A DNA stretch of 64,000 bases from Phormidium ambiguum IAM M-71 (lineage in GTDB: Bacteria; Cyanobacteriota; Cyanobacteriia; Cyanobacteriales; Aerosakkonemataceae), in contig NZ_MRCE01000016.1 of assembly GCF_001904725.1 (NCBI RefSeq), positions 1 to 64,000 of the forward strand, read 5' to 3'. Numbering within the stretch: position 1 is the first letter of the stretch; each line of letters begins with the position of its first letter. This document shows positions 35,861 through 45,664 of this stretch, in pieces. The position numbers and the translations under genes are program-made. The notes under the pieces were generated by a model, which was not told where the DNA came from, ran no database searches, and saw only the letters and a list, made by a program, of their open reading frames with translations.

Positions 35861-38800
35861 TTAGAAGGGAGTAGTAGCAAATGGGTTAAAGGTGACATCA
35901 CCAGAACCAGACCCTTGGATACCATTTGGCCCTGTACCTCCGACAACTGGCCCGGTGGCGTTATCCCACCAGTTATCTGTGGCATCGATCGCACCAGTAC
36001 CACCATGATAGAAACCAGCATTCTGATTGCCAATGAAATTGTTTCTGTTAACTGTAATCGTGCCTCCCAGGTTGGCTCCATCTCTAACCGCTATACCGTT
36101 AAACGAGTTAGTAATCACGTTACTGAATATATCTGCGGTTTCGATATCCGTCCCTGAAATTTCCGATCCTCTGAGTCGGATACCGCCTCGATCTGTCTCA
36201 TTAGAGAGATTGACATTAGTGATGTCATTATTAGCGATCGTGGCACTACCACCTGCTAACTGAATACCCTGTTGACCAGTATCGCTGACTTTATTGGATA
36301 TGATTTCAGTACCAGCTTTAGTAGTATCAGCAAGAATTCCAGGGCCTTTGACGTTAGCTACCAAGTTATTGGTAATTGTCGCCACACCAACTCTAAATGC
36401 CTGAATACCACTAACAGGGCCATTACCCTGTGGCACCACATCACGAATCAGGTTATCTATAATTTGTGCTGAAGAACCATCTGCATTTTGAAAGTCTACG
36501 AAGATTACTCCACCTGTAGCTGGACCTGTACCAATAAACTCGTTTTGCCGAATTACAACATTATTGTTGGGATTAGTAGGATCGCTTTGGTAGCGAATGG
36601 CGTTGGAATTGTCACCACCCATTTTAATTGTCAAACCTTCGATCGTGACATTTTTGCCAGGAGCGATCGTAAAAACTGGTTGATTGGAGGTGGCGCTGAC
36701 AACAGCCGGAGCAGCTATCAAACCAGTAGAAGGACTTAAACCTGCATTTGGCCCTCTAATGGTTAGAGATTGATTAATGATTAATGGACTTGTTTCCTCG
36801 TAAGTTCCTGCCTGCGCCACAATAATGTCATTTTCAGTAGCAGTAGCTAAAGCGTCTTTCAAGGTATCGAAATCCGCTTCAAAGTTTCTGCCTTGATCGT
36901 AGCGACGAACTCTTCTGGCATTTACGGGAGTATTCTGTAGGGCATCATTGTCCAGAATGTTAACAGTAGCAAAACTTTGTGAGCCGACAAAGTAATCAGC
37001 TTTTTGCGCTACTGACATGACGATCGTTTCTGTTGGTTCATTAATTGAATCGTCTGTAGGCGTAATGGTAATCAAATCAGAAACAGTTTTGCCTGCGGCG
37101 ATCGTAATCGTACCAGTAGTGGTACTGAAGGTTCCGCCTGATGGCATAGCTACGCTGTAATCAGGATTGGTTTTACCAGGAGCAGTAGCTGTACCGGAAA
37201 CAGTGAAATTAATCACTAAATCTTTAGTAATATCACCCCCAGTACGGGCAAACTGGAATGTACCTGGTTGATTACCTCCCTCAGTAGTAGTGGGGTCGGG
37301 CGCAGTCACAAAAACTAAAGGTTTATCGGTGACTACCGCATCAAATATTGTGACTGTGGCAGTTTGAGGTTCTCCAGACTCAAACCCAGGGCCTTCAGGA
37401 TCTAAAGTAACTGTAACTGTTTCTGGTCCTTCGGTAATATTATCTGCCACTGGAACTACCGGAATAGTTACTTTGTTAGTCCCTTTAGCAATAATGGCAA
37501 CACCGCTTAAAGCTATATAGTCATCATCTGGAGTCGCTGTGCCATTATCACTTTCAACTGTGTAGGTAATTGGTAAATCACTTGTTGCGTTGCAGGGAAC
37601 AAAGATCGTAAATTCGCCGTTGTTTGTGAGAATCCCATTGGGTGTAGTGATTGGTTCAACTGCTACATCATCACTAGCAACAATAATTGGTCTAGCAGGG
37701 CCGATCTTACCATTACTATCGATAATTGATGTGCCATCTATTTGGTTTAAGTTAATTCCCTTAACGATGACTAAATACTCGCCAGCACCATCACCTTTAA
37801 AATCTTTAGAAACTGAAATAATAGTGCTGCCTGCATTTGCGCCTGTACCTTCCTCCAGAACTATATCATCGAAACTCAACCCACCTGTGAGGGAAATTTT
37901 ATCTATACATCTATCCCAGTCAGTAATTACATCGGCATCTGCAATAGTCTGACCACCTGTTGTTTTCATCGTTTGGTTGCCAGACAACCCAACCACAAAT
38001 ATATCTTGAGTACCTGGGTCGCCACTGTTACCTGTCAGTGTATCTGCACCTAAGTCACCATAAATAGTGTCATTACCTTTGTCACCAAATAGGGAGTCAT
38101 TACCCATTCCTCCCCTAACAATGTCGTTACCTTGTCCACCATAAACGGTGTCGTTTTCCTCATTACCATTTAGGGTATCGTCGCCTTCGTTTCCGTTGAG
38201 GAAATCTGTACCTGTACCGCCAAATACAGAGTCGTTGCCTAAGTTACCAAATACAGAATCGTTGCCTTTATCGCCGTAAAGTACGTCGTCGTCTTCGCCA
38301 CCAAAAATGCTGTCATTTCCTTGACCGCCAAAAACGGTGTCTCTATCTTCATTACCGTTGAGGAAGTCGGCATCTTCACCGCCTAAAATACTGTCTGTGC
38401 CTAAGTTACCAAAGATTGTGTCGCTACCTTTGTCGCCAGAGAGAAGGTCGTTGTCTTTGCCGCCGAAAATGCTGTCATTGTTTTGACCACCATATACGGT
38501 ATCAAAGCCATCATTACCGCTGAGGAAATCATCGCCTTCATTACCGTTAATGTAGTCGTCATCTTCGCCGCCATAAGCAGTGTCGTTCCCTAAGTTACCA
38601 AATATGCTGTCTAGTCCAGGGTCGCCAACTAAGAGGTCATTTTGTTGTCCGCCGTAGAGTAAATCGTTGCCTTCACTGCCAAAAACGGTGTCGTTGTCTT
38701 CGTTGCCGTTGATGACATCGTTACCTGCGTTGCCGTCTAGTAAATCAAATCCGACACCACCAAACATGGTGTCATTGTCTAAGTCACCGAATACGGAGTC

Positions 38801-39100
38801 GTTTCCGATGTCTCCGAACATGAGGTCGTTGTCTTGACCTCCCCGTACTTGATCGTTTCCCATGCCACCGTAAACGGTGTCGTTGTCTTCATTACCATTA
38901 ACTAGGTCGTTGCCTTCATTGCCGTTAATTAAGTCATTTTGTGGGCCACCTAAGAGGATATCTTGACCTTGATTACCATATATGGAATCTCCAGCTTCTA
39001 ATCCTAGTGCTAAATCATTACCTGCTAAGCCAAGTATTAGATCTGGGTCTTTTGTGCCTACTAGAAAGTCGCTACCAGGAGTACCGATTATTGTTGCCAT
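35861..39100 (-). CDS. RTX-repeat, Calx-beta and beta-helix protein
   Basis: A 1079-residue modular protein. Residues about 1-365 are Ca2+-binding nonapeptide repeats of GGxGxDxUx form (for example YGGMGNDQV, FGDIGNDSV) grouped into higher blocks that each begin NGNE. A bridging segment (about 370-470) has the YLVIVKGINL-type fold. Two Calx-beta-like domains follow (about 470-590 and 595-720; FETGxxPQTATVTIFD-like and SFATVNILDND ends). The last 340 residues form a right-handed parallel beta-helix (repeated I-x-N-x-I turns, TIEGLTIKMGGDNSN, GGIRLRGSEISG). There is no signal peptide. RTX proteins are usually type I exported via a C-terminal signal, yet here the RTX block is N-terminal and the C-terminus is beta-helix. 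The start has GAGGAG 9 bases upstream. Likely a secreted surface or matrix protein. Confidence 0.88.
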   Translation of the reverse strand: MATIIGTPGSDFLVGTKDPDLILGLAGNDLALGLEAGDSIYGNQGQDILLGGPQNDLINGNEGNDLVNGNEDNDTVYGGMGNDQVRGGQDNDLMFGDIGNDSVFGDLDNDTMFGGVGFDLLDGNAGNDVINGNEDNDTVFGSEGNDLLYGGQQNDLLVGDPGLDSIFGNLGNDTAYGGEDDDYINGNEGDDFLSGNDGFDTVYGGQNNDSIFGGKDNDLLSGDKGSDTIFGNLGTDSILGGEDADFLNGNEDRDTVFGGQGNDSIFGGEDDDVLYGDKGNDSVFGNLGNDSVFGGTGTDFLNGNEGDDTLNGNEENDTVYGGQGNDIVRGGMGNDSLFGDKGNDTIYGDLGADTLTGNSGDPGTQDIFVVGLSGNQTMKTTGGQTIADADVITDWDRCIDKISLTGGLSFDDIVLEEGTGANAGSTIISVSKDFKGDGAGEYLVIVKGINLNQIDGTSIIDSNGKIGPARPIIVASDDVAVEPITTPNGILTNNGEFTIFVPCNATSDLPITYTVESDNGTATPDDDYIALSGVAIIAKGTNKVTIPVVPVADNITEGPETVTVTLDPEGPGFESGEPQTATVTIFDAVVTDKPLVFVTAPDPTTTEGGNQPGTFQFARTGGDITKDLVINFTVSGTATAPGKTNPDYSVAMPSGGTFSTTTGTITIAAGKTVSDLITITPTDDSINEPTETIVMSVAQKADYFVGSQSFATVNILDNDALQNTPVNARRVRRYDQGRNFEADFDTLKDALATATENDIIVAQAGTYEETSPLIINQSLTIRGPNAGLSPSTGLIAAPAVVSATSNQPVFTIAPGKNVTIEGLTIKMGGDNSNAIRYQSDPTNPNNNVVIRQNEFIGTGPATGGVIFVDFQNADGSSAQIIDNLIRDVVPQGNGPVSGIQAFRVGVATITNNLVANVKGPGILADTTKAGTEIISNKVSDTGQQGIQLAGGSATIANNDITNVNLSNETDRGGIRLRGSEISGTDIETADIFSNVITNSFNGIAVRDGANLGGTITVNRNNFIGNQNAGFYHGGTGAIDATDNWWDNATGPVVGGTGPNGIQGSGSGDVTFNPFATTPF

Positions 39101-39849
39101 TTTCTATATCTCCTCACTACCTAATCCATATAATCTAACGATTTAGGTCTAAAAAGAGTGATTATTCTCATTTATTTCAGCAATGAGAGTTATTTTGTGG
39201 TGGTTTATTTTGGTTATCAGAAATAATGGATGCTCTTTTTCTGGTTTTGCTGCCATTGTGAGTTTACAGTCGGAAGTCTGGGGGTTTTGGGCATAGACGT
39301 TATCGATGGGAGTTTTTGAGTGAACTATGTTTCTGTTCATCTCTGATGGGGTTATTATGGTCATTTGATTATGAGTATTTATGACATTCAAAGTTTATCT
39401 CTACCTTTATCTCTAGCAAGCCAATTTTGCTACAATCTTTCACCGATCAAATTTATCTGTGTAGTAGAGCTTTTATTGGTTTAATGGAGTATGGTTGTAA
39501 ATAAAAGCACAATTGTTACTGTACTTAATTTATATTGATGCAGCCCAGGCAAATTATTAACCCTGGTTATAAAGGCTTTAGTTAAAATTCAGTAATAATC
39601 ATTTGGCGATCGCGTAGCGTGCAGTTAGGCAGATCGCTGAAGTAATTTTTCACTAAAGTCATTTAATATTTTACTCAAACTATTGCTGGTTTTGCCAAGT
39701 ATTTAATTACAAAAATTAGTATATTTTTGCTGACAGTGCTGCGGGAAAGGGGAAATTATAAAGATATTTCTTGGAAGTCTAGCCGAAAGTTCCTGAATAT
39801 GATAAAAGATACTAATTTGAGCTAATGTCTGCATGATTACCTTAACCAA
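39101..39849. other. Intergenic region upstream of the RTX gene
   Basis: A 749-base gap between divergent genes. The 80-codon frame at 39149-39391 (minus) lacks a ribosome site and protein-like pattern. A GCGATCGCGTAGCGTGC segment near 39605 is a familiar short interspersed motif. No tRNA or structured RNA recognised. The long leader could hold regulatory sites for the RTX gene. Confidence 0.5.
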
Positions 39850-40674
39850 ATGAAATCTCAATGGGAATGTTTATTAGAAAATTTGGGAGAATGGCGAGGT
39901 TCGTTTACTCGGTTTTCACCTGCGATCGAATTATTGGCAGATACGCCTACGATAGTTTCATTGGAGGGGTTAAATAATAATCAGGCTATTCGCCAAAAGA
40001 TTCAGAAGTTTTCATCTACAGGAGAAGTGTCAGAACAAGTTTTAGAATATAGTTCTTTGGGACGGAGTGTTTTATTTTTTGAAAATGGGGCTTTTTCTCA
40101 AGGTTCAATACAAATTGCGCCTTTTTCGGAGTTTGGCGCAGAGTTAGGATTGATTGATGGAAACTTGCGTTTACGCTTGGTGCAGTTATTTAATAAGAAT
40201 AGTGAATTAGAGTCTATTACCCTAATTCGAGAAACTTTAGCTAGTAGTCAACCGCGAGAAATTCCTGATTTAACTGTAGAACAGTTGTTGGGAGAATGGG
40301 TAGGTGAAGCAGTTACAATATATCCTGATTGGCGATCGCCAGATACCTATCCTACTCACTTGAAAATTTATCGTAATGAATCGGGTGAATTAGTCCAACA
40401 GCTAAGTTTTGCCAATCGCAATATTGAATCAATTGCAAAAATTCAGGGATCGATTCTTTGTTTTGAGCAAAGTCCGCAAAGAGTACAAGTACTATTATTA
40501 CCTAATGGTGCTTCGGCTAGTTGTCCTGCTAAAATTTCATTCGGACAAAACTTTTTTTTAGAAGTAGGTTGGTTATATTTACCTAATCAAAGGCAAAGAT
40601 TAATTCGTAGTTATAATGAAAAAGGAGAATGGGTAAGTTTGACATTAGTAAAAGAGAAGAGAGTACAAGCATAA
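39850..40674 (+). CDS. DUF3598 family protein
   Basis: A 274-residue soluble protein with two lipocalin-like halves. The first opens MKSQWECLLENLGEWRGSFT and contains LLADTPTIVSLEGLN. The second opens LTVEQLLGEWVGEAVTIYPD and ends YNEKGEWVSLTLVKEKR. The QWECLLENLGEWRGSFTRFSP start is the hallmark of cyanobacterial DUF3598. The fold resembles that of CpcS-type lyases, but no function is established. Confidence 0.87.
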   Translation: MKSQWECLLENLGEWRGSFTRFSPAIELLADTPTIVSLEGLNNNQAIRQKIQKFSSTGEVSEQVLEYSSLGRSVLFFENGAFSQGSIQIAPFSEFGAELGLIDGNLRLRLVQLFNKNSELESITLIRETLASSQPREIPDLTVEQLLGEWVGEAVTIYPDWRSPDTYPTHLKIYRNESGELVQQLSFANRNIESIAKIQGSILCFEQSPQRVQVLLLPNGASASCPAKISFGQNFFLEVGWLYLPNQRQRLIRSYNEKGEWVSLTLVKEKRVQA

Positions 40675-40721
40675 AGTTAGGAAAAAGGTTAAATCGGAGA
40701 ATAAAAATTAATTACTTATTT

Positions 40722-41297
40722 TCAAATAAAAGAACCGCGATGTTTAAGGGCTTTTTTTAGTAAAACTTGATACTCTTTTTCTGTGACTAAAAAGGCACCA
40801 AAACGTTCTAAATGAGGGTTATTCATTTGAGCATCAAAACAAAGAAATTGACGCGATCGCAAATGTTCTACTAATTTTACCATTGCGACTTTTGAGCCTT
40901 CAGGAATTTCATAAAACATTGACTCACCAATAAAAGCACCACCAATAGCCAGTCCTAAAATTCCTCCGGCTAATCGATCGTCTTGCCAAGTTTCAAAGCT
41001 ATAAGCCCATCCAGCGTGGTAAAGTGCTTCATAAATTCGCTTTAATTCGGGAGAAATCCAAGTTGTTTCTCGGCGGGCACAACCTTCGACTACTGCCAGA
41101 AAATCTCGATTTATGGCAACTTGAAATCGTTCTTGATTAATTATCCGACGTAAGGATTTTGGGTAACGAAAGCGATCGTCCAAAGGGATCAAAGCACGTT
41201 TCCGGCTAGAATACCAGTTTAAATAACCAGTTTCATCAGCCATTAAAAAGAAACCTTGTGCATATCCCTCGATGATCCCATTAATTTCAATTTGCAT
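40722..41297 (-). CDS. aat: Leucyl/phenylalanyl-tRNA-protein transferase
   Basis: Aat transfers Leu or Phe from tRNA to proteins with N-terminal Lys or Arg, creating bacterial N-degrons. This 191-residue protein keeps the GNAT-type core: [42 protein letters not shown] and [18 protein letters not shown] then [15 protein letters not shown]. It is shorter than the 230-residue E. coli enzyme at the N-terminus, as usual in cyanobacteria. It converges with the DUF3598 gene. Confidence 0.92.
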   Translation of the reverse strand: MQIEINGIIEGYAQGFFLMADETGYLNWYSSRKRALIPLDDRFRYPKSLRRIINQERFQVAINRDFLAVVEGCARRETTWISPELKRIYEALYHAGWAYSFETWQDDRLAGGILGLAIGGAFIGESMFYEIPEGSKVAMVKLVEHLRSRQFLCFDAQMNNPHLERFGAFLVTEKEYQVLLKKALKHRGSFI

Positions 41298-41517
41298 GGA
41301 TTAATATATGAGGAAAGTCCTGTTAGATCCCCTAATTAAACCACAGGGTCTTTTACGATCCTGCTATTTTTGCTAATTTTAAATTTAAAAATTATTTTAA
41401 GCAAACGATGGAAAGCCTGAAAGTTGGCAGGTAGTTAGCATATCGGTACCTACTACCTTTAACCAACTAATTTATGACTCAACTTTAAACCCCAACTCTG
41501 AGAAACTAGTAAAGAAA

Positions 41518-41847
41518 ATGGCCGAACCAATTCCACCGATTACATTACCATCTGCACAAAATCCTCAACAAGAGGCTGAATGGTTACGTACCAATTTGCG
41601 TCAGTGGCTCGATCGAGAATTTATCCCAGAAATAGTCAATCAGCAAATTGCCCATCGCGCCTCACAAATTTATGCGCGACAACGTATGGAAGGCGAAAAT
41701 GATTTAGGATCTTTGGTAATAGCCATTGTCACCGAGATGCAAGCGTTTGACTTTCGAGAGAGTTTTTATAGTGAATTTGCGATCGCCAATGCTGTCAGTG
41801 ACATCCTATTAGACAGTTTAGGGATCGATCGTTGTTGCGGACAATGA
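41518..41847 (+). CDS. Conserved hypothetical protein
   Basis: A 109-residue helical acidic protein, MAEPIPPITLPSAQNPQQEA at the start and DILLDSLGIDRCCGQ at the end. The pattern EAEWLRTNLRQWLDREFIPE and the regular helices look like a folded domain. It has an ATG start with purine-rich leader. I recall similar short proteins in cyanobacteria but cannot name a family. Confidence 0.65.
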   Translation: MAEPIPPITLPSAQNPQQEAEWLRTNLRQWLDREFIPEIVNQQIAHRASQIYARQRMEGENDLGSLVIAIVTEMQAFDFRESFYSEFAIANAVSDILLDSLGIDRCCGQ

Positions 41848-41879
41848 TAATGATAATTTTGAGTTTTGAGTTTTGAGTT

Positions 41880-41948
41880 GTAGGGGCGAGTGAGAGCAAA
41901 TAAATCTGTACTCTCAGCAGAAGAATCAACCACAAAACCCGCCCTTAC
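41880..41948. repeat. GTAGGGGCG interspersed repeat
   Basis: GTAGGGGCG (41880-41888) and CGCCCTTAC (41940-41948) are inverted with one mismatch. Inside are TGAGAG (41891-41896) and CTCTCA (41911-41916), also inverted. The termini and nested hairpin suggest a small non-autonomous element of the common cyanobacterial GTAGGGGCG type. Confidence 0.6.
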
Positions 41949-42001
41949 AGAATTTTGAGTTAAGAATTGACTCAATACTCACAACTCATAATGTTTTAGT
42001 T

Positions 42002-42304
42002 CTACCAGCTAGACTTCACAACACCAGGGAGTAACCCTTGGTGCGCCCATTCCCGTAAAACGTGGCGAGACAGACCAAAATCACGATAATATCCTCTAGG
42101 ACGACCAGTTACCCAGCAACGATTCCGCAAACGAGTAGGCGCACTATTGCGAGGTAATTGTTGAATTTGGCGATGAATTGCTAACTTTTCTTGTTGGGTA
42201 GTCGCACTAGCAAACTGATCCAGTAAATTTTCCCGCTTCTCTGCGTACTTTTCTACCAACTTCTGGCGCTTTTTCTCGCGCTCAATCATGCTCTTTTTAG
42301 CCAT
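42002..42304 (-). CDS. rpsN: 30S ribosomal protein S14
   Basis: A 100-residue S14 of the long zinc-independent type: [20 protein letters not shown] at the start, then [20 protein letters not shown] and [20 protein letters not shown]. It lacks the CxxC pairs of zinc-binding S14. As in other cyanobacteria it lies outside the main ribosomal protein operons. Confidence 0.97.
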   Translation of the reverse strand: MAKKSMIEREKKRQKLVEKYAEKRENLLDQFASATTQQEKLAIHRQIQQLPRNSAPTRLRNRCWVTGRPRGYYRDFGLSRHVLREWAHQGLLPGVVKSSW

Positions 42305-42375
42305 GAAAAACTATTGTTCCTCGTAGAACGATTAAGACAGCATTTTTTATCATAACTTTTTATGGCAATTTTTAG

Positions 42376-42447
42376 TAGGTACGTAGTTGCGCTTTAGCGC
42401 TCTTCTTCTAGAGATAATAAAAGTGCTAAAGCACAACTACGTGCCTA
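42376..42447. repeat. 25-bp inverted-repeat element between rpsN and nth
   Basis: The left arm 42376-42400 (begins TAGGTACGTAGTTGCGC) and right arm 42423-42447 (ends CAACTACGTGCCTA) match as reverse complements at 22 of 25 positions; the differences are G-T compatible. A 22-base loop separates them. The element ends right at the nth stop, so it may also terminate nth. It looks like a small hairpin repeat of MITE size. Confidence 0.8.
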
Positions 42448-43125
42448 AGTCCCCACAATAGCAGAGGGACAGAGATCGGCTAAAGCGCAGGTGTGACAGG
42501 CAGGTTTTCTAGCGGTACAGATAGCGCGACCGTGATAGATTAAGCGAATTGACCAATTTTCCCAATCAGGTTGGGGTAAAAGGATCATTAAATCTCGTTC
42601 AATGCGAATTGGGTCTTGATGTTCAGTTAAACCTAATCTATTACTTAGGCGTTTCACATGGGTATCTACGGTTACGCCGTGATAAATGCCGTAAGCGTGT
42701 GCTGAAACTACATTAGCGGTTTTTCGGGCTACTCCGGGTAATTCCAGCAATTCCTCCATGAGTTTTGGTACTTGACCATGATATTTTTCGACTATCATGC
42801 GACAAGCACCTTGGATATTTTTCGCTTTGTTGCGATAAAAGCCTGTGGAACGTACCAGAGATTCTAACTCGCTAAGGTCAGCGTTGGCGATCGCTTTCGC
42901 ATCAGGAAAACGACGAAACAATTCTGGCGTTACTTGATTAACACGCTCATCAGTACATTGCGCCGAAAGAATCGTCGCCACCAGCAATTGTACGGGAGTT
43001 TCATAATTAAGCGTGCAAGTGGCGTTGGGATAAAGTCGCTTTAAACGAATCAAAATCTCCAACGCTCTTTGCTGTTTACTAGCTCTTTTACGAGTAATGC
43101 TCACTGAAGTAACTGTTGTACCCAT
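42445..43125 (-). CDS. nth: Endonuclease III
   Basis: Nth is the base-excision-repair glycosylase/AP lyase for oxidised pyrimidines. The 226-residue protein shows the helix-hairpin-helix LLELPGVARKTANVV with the catalytic Lys, VDTHVKRLSNRLG with the catalytic Asp, and the 4Fe-4S cluster motif C-x6-C-x2-C-x5-C (CTARKPACHTCALADLC). The ATG at 43125 lies 25 bases inside the end of rseP, so the two are coupled. Confidence 0.96.
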   Translation of the reverse strand: MGTTVTSVSITRKRASKQQRALEILIRLKRLYPNATCTLNYETPVQLLVATILSAQCTDERVNQVTPELFRRFPDAKAIANADLSELESLVRSTGFYRNKAKNIQGACRMIVEKYHGQVPKLMEELLELPGVARKTANVVSAHAYGIYHGVTVDTHVKRLSNRLGLTEHQDPIRIERDLMILLPQPDWENWSIRLIYHGRAICTARKPACHTCALADLCPSAIVGT

Positions 43126-44192
43126 TCCAGTTGGGTTGTATCTCGGACAATCAAAAAGATTCCTAGTCCTAAGAGTAACATTAGTCCAGTTTGCATGACA
43201 CCATCTTGAATGTGAGTTGGTAAAGGTTTACCACGCAATCCTTCAATTAGTAAAAAAGCTAACTGTCCACCATCTAAAGCTGGTAAAGGCAAAATATTAA
43301 TCACTGCCAAGTTAATACTAATCAAAGCGGCAAACAAAAACAGTCTGCTAATATCAGATTCTGCCAACTTTGCACCAGCTTCAACAATTTTCACAGGGCC
43401 AGCAACTTGAGAAGCTGTGGCTTGAAAGTTGGTTATTAACTGATAAAAACCTTTCACTGTTCCCACCAATATTTGTTGGAATTGGTCAGCAGCAAGGTTA
43501 AAAATTTCCAGAATATTGTTAGGACGACGATAAACTGGCGTGCCATTGGGAACTAATTGAACGCCAATACGCCCTTTACCATCCGCTCCTGCTTCGGGTG
43601 TAATCTGAAGAGAATCTTTTACTCCATTCCGGTCAACAGTAATTTGAATTGTTTTATTAGCAGAGTTTTGAATTTCTGTTTTCAGTAATTCTGGTGCTTC
43701 TTGGACAGCACCCAGTTCTTTACCGTTAACTGAAAGTATGACATCTCCTGCTTTGATTCCGGCAGTGGCGGCGGGAGAATTTTCAGAGATAACTTGCGGA
43801 ACGAGAACTCCAGGTTGATAGTTAATTCCTTTAGGAACACCAACAATTCCAAATTGAATAACTAACACCAAATAGGCAAAGATTAGGTTAGCAATTACTC
43901 CAGCACTGATTACAATTGCTCGGTCTAAAATAGGCCGATTGCGGAGTAAATTTGGATCGTCAAGGGGATATTTACAATCTGGATCATCATCAGGAAAACC
44001 GACAAATCCGCCCAAAGGGAAAGCTCGGACGGCGTACTCGGTTTCTGGGCCTTGGTATTTCCACAATATCGGGCCAAAACCAAGGGAAAAACGATTGGCG
44101 TGAATGCCTTGGAGACGAGCGGCCATGAAATGGCCTAACTCATGTACCACAATTAGGATAGCTAGGACTGCGATCGCTGCCAAAACTGACAT
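43101..44192 (-). CDS. rseP: Site-2 intramembrane metalloprotease RseP
   Basis: A 363-residue membrane zinc protease that cleaves transmembrane substrates such as anti-sigma factors. The zinc motif VHELGHFMAA lies in the first helix, a PDZ domain occupies about residues 120-215 (ENSPAATAGIKAGDVILSVN), and the second active-site motif NILPLPALDGGQ lies near the C-terminus, all as in the RseP/YaeL family. The FGFGPILWKYQ-like segment (SLGFGPILWKYQGPETEYAV) is also typical. serS lies 38 bases upstream on the same strand, so serS-rseP-nth probably form one operon. Confidence 0.95.
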   Translation of the reverse strand: MSVLAAIAVLAILIVVHELGHFMAARLQGIHANRFSLGFGPILWKYQGPETEYAVRAFPLGGFVGFPDDDPDCKYPLDDPNLLRNRPILDRAIVISAGVIANLIFAYLVLVIQFGIVGVPKGINYQPGVLVPQVISENSPAATAGIKAGDVILSVNGKELGAVQEAPELLKTEIQNSANKTIQITVDRNGVKDSLQITPEAGADGKGRIGVQLVPNGTPVYRRPNNILEIFNLAADQFQQILVGTVKGFYQLITNFQATASQVAGPVKIVEAGAKLAESDISRLFLFAALISINLAVINILPLPALDGGQLAFLLIEGLRGKPLPTHIQDGVMQTGLMLLLGLGIFLIVRDTTQLEWVQQLLQ

Positions 44193-44230
44193 AGATAATT
44201 TATGCTACTAAATCTAAACATTTCTTCATT

Positions 44231-45526
44231 TTACGTCGCAGTTTCGTACAACACATCTCGCCCTAGATAAGGTTGCAACACTTCTGGTATTTTTACTGTC
44301 CCGTCAGGTTGCTGGTAATTCTCCAATACTGCTGCCATTGTCCTACCAACGGCTAACCCGGAACCGTTCAAGGTATGAACGAACTGGGTGCCTTTTTTCC
44401 CTGCTTCTTTGAAGCGAATGCTACCCCGTCGAGCTTGAAAATCTCTAAAGTTGGAACAGCTGGAAATTTCTCGGTATTTACCTGCCGAAGGTAGCCACAC
44501 TTCTAAGTCGTAGCACTTGGCAGCCCCAAAACCCAAGTCTCCTGTACAAAGTTCAATTACTCGGTAAGGCAGTTTGAGGGCTTGGAGAATTGCTTCTGCG
44601 TCGCGCACGAGTGCTTGATGTTCTTCTTCGGACTTATCGGGATGGACGAATTTAACTAATTCGACTTTGTTGAATTGATGCAGGCGAATTAATCCTTTGG
44701 TATCTCTGCCATAAGCTCCTGCTTCTCGACGAAAGCAAGGAGTATAAGCACAGTGATAAATGGGTAGTTGAGCAGCTTCGAGAATTTCGTCGCGGTAAAG
44801 GTTGGTGACGGGTACTTCGGCTGTGGGAATGAGCCAAAGGTCGTCATCTTGGCATTTAAAACTTTCTTCGGCAAATTTGGGCAGTTGACTGGTTGCGGTG
44901 AGTGATTGGCTGTTAACTAATAATGGGGGGATGATTTCGACGTAACCTGCGGCGGTTTGTTTGTCGAGCATGAAGCTAATTAATGCTCTTTCTAAGGCTG
45001 CACCTGCTCCTTTGAGCATGATAAACCGACTTTGAGCGACTTTGACGGCCCGATCGCTATTCAAAATCCCTAACTTTTCCCCGATTTCCCAGTGGGGTAA
45101 AACCGAATGTGAAATCTTATATTCTTCTCCCCAACGTCGCACTTCTGGGTTGTCGTCTTCGCTTTTCCCAATGGGTGTAGTTTCGCTGGGTAAGTTGGGA
45201 AGTGCTAAAAGTAGAGTTTCTAGTTGGGATTTAAGTTCTTTTTCTTTTGGCTCCAGTTCGCCAATTTCAGTTTTAACTTTGTTTCCTTCTTCCCGTAATT
45301 CTAAAATTTCTGCGCCTTTGGGGTCGCTACCTGCTTTAATTTTGGCCGGAATCAGTTTAGCAATTTCGTTGCTACGCGCTTGTAGTCGGCTGCGTTCTTG
45401 TTCTATTTGTCTTTGTTGTTGGTCTAATTCTAAAATCGGTTGAATGTCATATTGACCAGCACCACGCAGATTTAGGCGCTCTTGGACGTTTTGTGGATTT
45501 TCCCGTATTTGCTTGAGGTCTAGCAC
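44231..45526 (-). CDS. serS: Seryl-tRNA synthetase
   Basis: SerS charges tRNA-Ser. The 431-residue class II enzyme has the N-terminal coiled-coil tRNA-binding arm (about 30-105) and the catalytic core. Motif 2 is [20 protein letters not shown] and motif 3 is [18 protein letters not shown]. The length is standard. First gene of the probable serS-rseP-nth operon. Confidence 0.97.
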   Translation of the reverse strand: MLDLKQIRENPQNVQERLNLRGAGQYDIQPILELDQQQRQIEQERSRLQARSNEIAKLIPAKIKAGSDPKGAEILELREEGNKVKTEIGELEPKEKELKSQLETLLLALPNLPSETTPIGKSEDDNPEVRRWGEEYKISHSVLPHWEIGEKLGILNSDRAVKVAQSRFIMLKGAGAALERALISFMLDKQTAAGYVEIIPPLLVNSQSLTATSQLPKFAEESFKCQDDDLWLIPTAEVPVTNLYRDEILEAAQLPIYHCAYTPCFRREAGAYGRDTKGLIRLHQFNKVELVKFVHPDKSEEEHQALVRDAEAILQALKLPYRVIELCTGDLGFGAAKCYDLEVWLPSAGKYREISSCSNFRDFQARRGSIRFKEAGKKGTQFVHTLNGSGLAVGRTMAAVLENYQQPDGTVKIPEVLQPYLGRDVLYETAT

Positions 45527-45595
45527 GGATTTCTACCAGTTTTTTGGTTACTATCTTTGGAGCCAATTAACTAGGATATCATTTGGTAAGGGATA

Positions 45596-45664
45596 AAGGC
45601 AGAAGGCAGAAGGCAGAAGGCAGAAGGTAAAAATTCCCCTTGTCCCCTTGTCTCCTTGTCCCCT
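45596..45664. repeat. GGCAGAA heptamer plus pyrimidine tract composite
   Basis: AAGGCAGAAGGCAGAAGGCAG with four GGCAGAA copies, then GTAAAAATTCC and repeated CCTTGTCCCC/TCTCCTTGTCC. It matches the element at 1-121 in order and orientation. It lies between serS and the 45663 small gene. Confidence 0.85.

Noticed and set aside
39149-39391. 80-codon ORF upstream of the RTX gene
   Set aside because: No ribosome site, irregular composition, and it lies in the RTX promoter region.
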